Positions 60,118 through 64,000 of a stretch of 64,000 bases of DNA are shown here, piece by piece. Source of the DNA: Actinomadura xylanilytica (GTDB lineage: Bacteria; Actinomycetota; Actinomycetes; Streptosporangiales; Streptosporangiaceae); the NCBI RefSeq assembly GCF_030283145.1, contig NZ_JASNWE010000002.1, forward strand, positions 1-64,000. Reading direction: 5' to 3'. The notes beneath the pieces are model-generated. The model was not told the origin of the DNA. It was given only the letters and a program-made list of their open reading frames with translations, and ran no database searches. The stretch's first letter is position 1; each line of letters opens with the position of its first letter. Both the position numbers and the translations under genes were made by a program.

Positions 60118-60780
60118 TTGCGCGACGCCTACCACGAGGAGCTCGACTCCCTCACCGACAAGCTGGTGGAGATGACCCGGCTGGTCCGCTCCGCGATGGC
60201 CCGCGCGGTGACCGCGCTGCTGGACGCCGACCTGCGGCTCTCGGAGGAGGTGATCGGCGGCGACGAGCACGTCAACAAGATCGACGCCCAGATCGAGGAG
60301 AGCGTCTTCGACCTGATGGCCCGGCAGCAGCCCGTCGCCGGCGACCTGCGCACGCTGATCACCGCGCTCCGGATGTCCGGCGACCTGGAGCGGATGGGCG
60401 ATCTGGCGGTGCACATCGCCAAGACCGCCCGCCGCCGGCACCCCGAGACGGCCGTCCCGCCCGAGCTCCAGGCAATCGTGCTGGAGATGGGCCAGATCGC
60501 CGAGCGGATGATCGCCAAGACCGGCAGCGTGATCGCGTCCCAGGACGTCGAGATGGGCCTGGAGCTCGACGCCGACGATGACCAGATGGACCGCCTGCAC
60601 CGCAAGCTGTTCGATCTCCTGCTGTCGCCCAAGTGGAAGCACGGCGTCGAGCCCGCCGTCGACATCACCCTGGCGGGCCGCTACTTCGAGCGGTTCGCCG
60701 ACCACGCCGTCCACGTCGCCGAGAACGTCGTGTACCTGGTCACCGGCCAGCGCCCCGAAGAGATCACCGAGCTGCCCTGA
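60118..60780 (+). CDS. phoU: Phosphate signalling protein PhoU
   Basis: The 220-residue PhoU has two three-helix bundles with repeated metal-binding motifs: first half DLRTLITALRMSGDLERMGD, second half DITLAGRYFERFADHAVHVAE. It links the Pst transporter to the SenX3 kinase and represses the phosphate response when phosphate is plentiful. TTG 60118 is chosen, since MRDAYHEELDSL is the family start and AAGGGATC lies a few bases upstream. It is divergent from senX3-regX3. Confidence 0.96.
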   Translation: MRDAYHEELDSLTDKLVEMTRLVRSAMARAVTALLDADLRLSEEVIGGDEHVNKIDAQIEESVFDLMARQQPVAGDLRTLITALRMSGDLERMGDLAVHIAKTARRRHPETAVPPELQAIVLEMGQIAERMIAKTGSVIASQDVEMGLELDADDDQMDRLHRKLFDLLLSPKWKHGVEPAVDITLAGRYFERFADHAVHVAENVVYLVTGQRPEEITELP

Positions 60781-60792
60781 CCCTGGCCGGGG

Positions 60793-60867
60793 TCAGCCCT
60801 CCTCGGGAGCCAGCTCCGCGAACACCACCTTCCCCCCACCGTCCAGCGGCCTCACACCCCAGCGCCG
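60793..60867 (-). pseudogene. C-terminal remnant of an ATP-binding (HATPase) regulator
   Basis: The minus strand reads MRRWGVRPLDGGGKVVFAEL then APEEG and a stop. The pattern RWGVRP...GGKxVxxEL is the usual last strand of small actinobacterial anti-sigma-like HATPase proteins. Nothing of the ATP-binding core is upstream; a GntR remnant overlaps instead. It is only about 25 codons and could be chance, so confidence is low. Confidence 0.35.
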
Positions 60868-61319
60868 CATCGACGGCGGCGAGTGGAGCACCGGAGAGAC
60901 CCTGCCTCCGATGGCGGTGCTCGCGGAACGCTATGAGGTGAGCCGGAACGTGGTGGCCCGGGCGGTCGGGAAGCTGGCAAAGGAGGGACGGCTGGGAGCC
61001 CTACGGCACCGGGCCCGGGGCGTGGATCGACGTGATCGAGGCGCTGGGACACGGGCCGCTGGAGTGGCTCGAGCGGCGCCGGGTGCGGATGCCGTCCTCG
61101 GACGAGACGAAGCTGCTGCTCATCCCCGCGGACCTTCCGGTCTGGGAGATCGTCCGGATCGCCTACAGCGCCAAGGACGAGAAGGCCGTGGACGTCACGC
61201 AGGTCATCATCCCGGGCGACCGCATGGAGGAGGTGTCGCGGCTCCAGCGTGACGACTCCGCCCGCTGGCCGCACACCTCTGACGGGCCGGACGGGCCACG
61301 GGTGGCACCGCTCGAATAG
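60866..61319 (+). pseudogene. Frameshifted, N-terminally short GntR-family regulator
   Basis: One frame reads RIDGGEWSTGETLPPMAVLA then ERYEVSRNVVARAVGKLAKE GRL, the GntR recognition helices. After about 61000 the match goes on in another frame as EPYGTGPGAWIDVIEALGHG and then SDETKLLLIPADLPVWEIVR. A single-base change near CTGGGAG would rejoin the two. The first helix of the HTH and a start codon are missing. Either it is decaying, or a sequencing error and a non-standard start hide a real gene. Confidence 0.7.
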
Positions 61320-61323
61320 CGCG

Positions 61324-61351
61324 AGGCCCGCCGCATGGACGCGGCGGGCCT
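61324..61351. terminator. Terminator between the GntR remnant and the toxin gene
   Basis: Perfect 11-base arms AGGCCCGCCGC/GCGGCGGGCCT around ATGGAC, followed by TTCG on the plus strand. It lies between convergent units. Confidence 0.65.
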
Positions 61352-61366
61352 TTCGAGCGCGGGGCA

Positions 61367-61621
61367 TCAGTAGTGATAGCGGGCTTGAAGGATGATCAGT
61401 TCATCGTCGCGCGGGAGGTAGACGAGCCGGTGCTCCTCAGTGATCCTGCGGGACCAGGCTCCCTGAAGAGCGTGCCTGAGCGGTTCGGGTTTGCCGATAC
61501 CCGCGTAAGGATCACGCAGGGTGTCGTCAACGAGCCGGTTGATCCGCTTCAGGATCTGCCGGTCGGCGGAAAGCCAGGAGGTGTAGTCCTCCCACCCCTC
61601 CGGCGTGAAGGACAGTTTCAC
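61367..61621 (-). CDS. yoeB: YoeB/Txe-family mRNA endoribonuclease toxin
   Basis: The 84-residue toxin of the RelE fold cuts mRNA at the ribosome. It matches YoeB closely from end to end: FTPEGWEDYTSWLSADRQIL, INRLVDDTLRDPYAGIGKPE, and the catalytic end WSRRITEEHRLVY...QARYHY with the conserved Glu, Arg, His and Tyr. GTG 61621 overlaps the antitoxin stop (GTGA). Confidence 0.95.
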   Translation of the reverse strand: MKLSFTPEGWEDYTSWLSADRQILKRINRLVDDTLRDPYAGIGKPEPLRHALQGAWSRRITEEHRLVYLPRDDELIILQARYHY

Positions 61622-61875
61622 AGGCGTTCGTCGTCGACGAGCTCATGGGTCTCGTGACGGCCTTCCAGCGCATGCTGGTACGAGGCGATGAGGCGGCGCA
61701 TGTTGGCCGGGGAACGCAGCAGGTGCGCCGTCTCCTCCAACGCCTCGTATTCGGCGGCGGGTACGAGGAAGGCGCGGTTGTGCTTGGAGACGATCTCTAC
61801 GGGTGCACCGTCGTCGTTGACCTCGTCGATGAGAGGGAACAGCCGACGCCGGGCTTCGCTCGCGGTGATGGACAC
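61618..61875 (-). CDS. yefM: YefM/Phd-family antitoxin
   Basis: The 85-residue antitoxin has the N-terminal Phd/YefM DNA-binding fold (SITASEARRRLFPLIDEVND, PVEIVSKHNRAFLVPAAEYE) and a C-terminal helix (NMRRLIASYQHALEGRHETH) that wraps the toxin. It represses its own operon with the toxin as co-repressor. The gene precedes yoeB, the normal order. Confidence 0.95.
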   Translation of the reverse strand: MSITASEARRRLFPLIDEVNDDGAPVEIVSKHNRAFLVPAAEYEALEETAHLLRSPANMRRLIASYQHALEGRHETHELVDDERL

Positions 61876-61894
61876 CGGAAACCTCCACTCAGTC

Positions 61895-61914
61895 TGGTAC
61901 CAAATATCGTACCA
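61895..61914 (-). promoter_or_regulatory. Operator of the yefM-yoeB operon
   Basis: A palindrome TGGTAC-N8-GTACCA with an AT-rich centre lies 20 bases before the antitoxin start. YefM operators elsewhere are short palindromes with a TGTACA core placed in the same way, and the site overlaps where the promoter should be. Confidence 0.65.
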
Positions 61915-61954
61915 CTATCGCCTGTGAGTCCACCGTCACGGCCATGTCGCGCCG

Positions 61955-61988
61955 GGAGCCCCGGCCGCCGTCTGGCGGCCGGGGCTCC
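61955..61988 (-). terminator. Terminator after gpmA
   Basis: Perfect 15-base arms (GGAGCCCCGGCCGCC and complement) around GTCT end the gpmA unit just ten bases past the stop. Confidence 0.7.
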
Positions 61989-61997
61989 TGCGTGGGG

Positions 61998-62810
61998 TTA
62001 CTTGCGGCGGGAGCCGCGGGGCTGCTTGGCGGACTTGCCGGACGGCGCGGCGGCGGGCTTGGCCGGGGCGGCGCCCTGGTTCTTGACGGCCTCGATGGCG
62101 GCCTTGGCCGCGGCCGGGTCGAGGTACTCGCCGCCGCGCTTGAGCGGGGCGAAGTCGTCGTCGAGCTCGTACACCAGCGGGATGCCGGTGGGGATGTTGA
62201 GGCCGGTGATCGCCGAGTCGGAGACGTCGTCGAGGTGCTTGACCATGGCGCGCAGGGAGTTGCCGTGCGCGGCGACCAGGACGGTCTTGCCGGCGGCCAG
62301 GTCGGGGACGATCGCGTCGTACCAGTAGGGCAGCAGCCGGTCGACCACGTCGGCGAGGCACTCGGTGCGCGGGATCAGCTCGGACGGCAGACCCGCGTAG
62401 CGCATGTCGTTGACCTGCGACAGCGGGTCGTCGTCCTTGATCGGCGGCGGCGGGGTGTCGTAGGAGCGGCGCCAGGTCGTGAACTGCTCTTCGCCGAACT
62501 CGTCGCGGGTCTGCGCCTTGTTCTTGCCCTGGAGCGCGCCGTAGTGGCGCTCGTTGAGCCGCCACGAGCGCTGGACCGGGATCCACAGCAGGTCGGCCAC
62601 GTCCAGCGCGATGTTGGCGGTTCGGACGGCGCGCTTCAGCAGCGAGGTGTGCAGCACGTCGGGGGTGATGTCCGCGTCGAGCAGCAGGTCACCGCCCTTG
62701 GTGGCCTCGCTCTCGCCTTTCGCCGAAAGGTCGACGTCCACCCAGCCGGTGAACAGCCCTTCCGCGTTCCACACGCTTTCGCCATGCCGGAGCAATACCA
62801 GGGTCGCCAT
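61998..62810 (-). CDS. gpmA: 2,3-bisphosphoglycerate-dependent phosphoglycerate mutase
   Basis: This 270-residue glycolytic enzyme interconverts 3- and 2-phosphoglycerate. The phospho-His is in [26 protein letters not shown] and [17 protein letters not shown] hold the other active-site residues. The core ends near residue 245, and a Lys/Ala/Pro-rich tail of about 25 residues ([13 protein letters not shown]) is extra. ATG 62810 is the start. It is downstream of the YbjN gene and mshA on the same strand, which is the order conserved in actinobacteria. Confidence 0.96.
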   Translation of the reverse strand: MATLVLLRHGESVWNAEGLFTGWVDVDLSAKGESEATKGGDLLLDADITPDVLHTSLLKRAVRTANIALDVADLLWIPVQRSWRLNERHYGALQGKNKAQTRDEFGEEQFTTWRRSYDTPPPPIKDDDPLSQVNDMRYAGLPSELIPRTECLADVVDRLLPYWYDAIVPDLAAGKTVLVAAHGNSLRAMVKHLDDVSDSAITGLNIPTGIPLVYELDDDFAPLKRGGEYLDPAAAKAAIEAVKNQGAAPAKPAAAPSGKSAKQPRGSRRK

Positions 62811-62857
62811 GGGAGCAGAGCCTATCGGCCGCGTATCCGGACCGGAGTGGTGGCCGG

Positions 62858-63367
62858 TCAGGAACGGTTGGCGGGGTCGGCGAACGAGGCGAACGCCTGG
62901 AGGTTGGCCAGGCTCTCGCCGCGCTTGACCCGCCAGTCCCACTCGCGCTGGATGGAGGACTTGAAGCCGCGTTCGAGGGCCTTGTCGAAGTTCTCGTCGG
63001 AGTAGGTCAGCACGCAACCGAGCAGCCGGTCGATCTCGTCGGGGCTGATCGAGGCGAGCGGGACCCTGCCGACCAGGTGGACGTCGCCGATCTCGTCGAG
63101 GGTGAAGGCGACCCCGTACATGCGGCCGTTGCGCTCCAGCAGGAACCGGTAGAAGTCGGCGTGGTTCTCGTCGGGGCGGCGGCAGAAGAACGCCTCGACG
63201 TGCAGGCTGTGGTCGCCGACGATCAGCCAGGTCATGGTGGCGAGCTTGTGCCGGCCGGGCAGCTTCACGAAGAAGGCGTGCTCGCGCGGGACGTCGTACT
63301 CCAGGCCGGCGTCCTTGAGGGTCTCCTCGATGATCCCGGCCAGTTCGGCCTGGGTGGCGGCGGTCAC
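62858..63367 (-). CDS. YbjN-domain protein
   Basis: The 169-residue protein has a YbjN/type III secretion chaperone-like fold: [80 protein letters not shown]. Actinobacterial genomes carry it between mshA and gpmA; its function is not known, although a chaperone role is supposed. GTG 63367 overlaps the mshA stop (GTGA), so it is co-translated with mshA. Confidence 0.92.
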   Translation of the reverse strand: MTAATQAELAGIIEETLKDAGLEYDVPREHAFFVKLPGRHKLATMTWLIVGDHSLHVEAFFCRRPDENHADFYRFLLERNGRMYGVAFTLDEIGDVHLVGRVPLASISPDEIDRLLGCVLTYSDENFDKALERGFKSSIQREWDWRVKRGESLANLQAFASFADPANRS

Positions 63368-64000
63368 GCGGGCACCTCCGCGGTGAGGACGGGCGGCTGG
63401 CGGCGGGGTGCCCGGAGCTGGTCCATGGCTCCGGTATACACCTCCAGCAGGCGATCGACCGTCGCATCCCACCCGAGGCCCTGGGCGTGGCGGACGGCGC
63501 CGCGGGCCAGCCTGGCGCGCAGCGCGGGTTCGGCGTGGAGGCGGCGCAGGACGGCGGCGTAGTCGTCGGGGTCGTGGCCGTGGATCAGCGTCCCGGACCG
63601 GCCGTCGTCCACGGCGGTGCAGAGCCCGCCGACGGCGGCGGCGACGACGGGGGTGCCGCACGCCTGCGACTCGACGGCGACGAGGCCGAACGACTCGTTG
63701 TGCGAGGGGACGACGGTGACGTCGGCGGCCCGGTACCAGTCGGCCAGGACGGGCTGGGGGCTCGGCGGCTCGAACCGGACGACGTCGGCGATGCCGAGTT
63801 CGGCGGCCAGCGCCTGGAGCCCCTCGGGACGGCACCGGCCGCTGCCGCTCGGCCCGCCGACCACGGCGACGACCAGCTTGGCGCGCAGCGACGGGTCGTC
63901 CGCGAGCATGCGGGCGGCGGCGCGGAGCAGGACGTCGGGGGCCTTCAGCGGCTGGATCCGGCCGACGAACAGCAGCACGTACGCGTCGCTCGGCAGCCCG
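63364..64000 (-). CDS. mshA: MshA glycosyltransferase (partial, 5' end off window)
   Basis: The visible 212 residues are the C-terminal half of a GT4 glycosyltransferase: [32 protein letters not shown], and the nucleotide-sugar motif [20 protein letters not shown]. MshA starts mycothiol synthesis by joining GlcNAc to inositol-3-phosphate. Naming rests on these motifs and on the mshA-YbjN-gpmA order. The start codon lies beyond the right edge. Confidence 0.93.
   Translation of the reverse strand, partial: GLPSDAYVLLFVGRIQPLKAPDVLLRAAARMLADDPSLRAKLVVAVVGGPSGSGRCRPEGLQALAAELGIADVVRFEPPSPQPVLADWYRAADVTVVPSHNESFGLVAVESQACGTPVVAAAVGGLCTAVDDGRSGTLIHGHDPDDYAAVLRRLHAEPALRARLARGAVRHAQGLGWDATVDRLLEVYTGAMDQLRAPRRQPPVLTAEVPA

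Overview
This window looks like chromosomal DNA of a high-GC mycelial actinobacterium. The evidence is very high GC in coding DNA, many GTG starts, four-base GTGA/ATGA overlaps, XRE-DUF397 and DUF3263 genes, CarD, SenX3-RegX3, a mycosin-type protease and the mycothiol enzyme MshA. The protein style fits Thermomonosporaceae/Actinomadura or relatives best; that placement is inferred from family content, not from a search.

Layout. 1-300: leader and two tandem promoters of an rRNA operon that lies off the left edge and runs leftward. 546-6,354 (minus): small membrane protein, LURP-one-like protein, stand-alone groL with two CIRCE operators, cold-shock protein, cysO-like sulfur carrier, and thrC under a SAM-I riboswitch. 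6,565-16,911: trehalose synthesis (otsA, and otsB further on), sulfotransferase, ECF sigma factor divergent from a membrane Ser/Thr kinase, PadR, MarR and SHOCT genes. 17,021-22,501: mycosin-like protease with an Asn-Gly-rich tail, DUF485-actP acetate uptake operon, tRNA-Thr. 22,502-30,775: a truncated carboxymuconolactone decarboxylase remnant against the tRNA, alkylsulfatase, secreted protein, large LuxR-type ATPase regulator, reductase, hydrolase and DUF1801 protein. 30,821-33,723: IclR regulator divergent from an acetaldehyde dehydrogenase/hydroxy-oxovalerate aldolase pair.

33,745-39,910 holds the least understood unit: a 1,500-residue HEAT-like repeat protein, an ATP-grasp protein and a small propeller-like protein joined by one-base TGATG overlaps. 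It is followed by a SRPBCC-ArsR-DinB operon with two tandem ArsR-like palindromes, two small unknown genes, an XRE-DUF397 pair, a nucleoside-hydrolase-like gene and an S51-like protein whose tail resembles the C-terminus of cysteinyl-tRNA synthetase.

46,117-64,000 is a mostly conserved core block: rlmB, cysS (behind a FUSC transporter and a K+ channel), a PH/DUF-type membrane protein, hmgA, a DUF2637-like protein, ispF, carD, an LpqE-like lipoprotein, regX3-senX3 divergent from phoU with a PHO-box-like array, decayed GntR and ATPase remnants, a YefM-YoeB toxin-antitoxin pair, gpmA, a YbjN-family gene and the 3' part of mshA. ispD is not between carD and ispF, where it often lies in actinobacteria.
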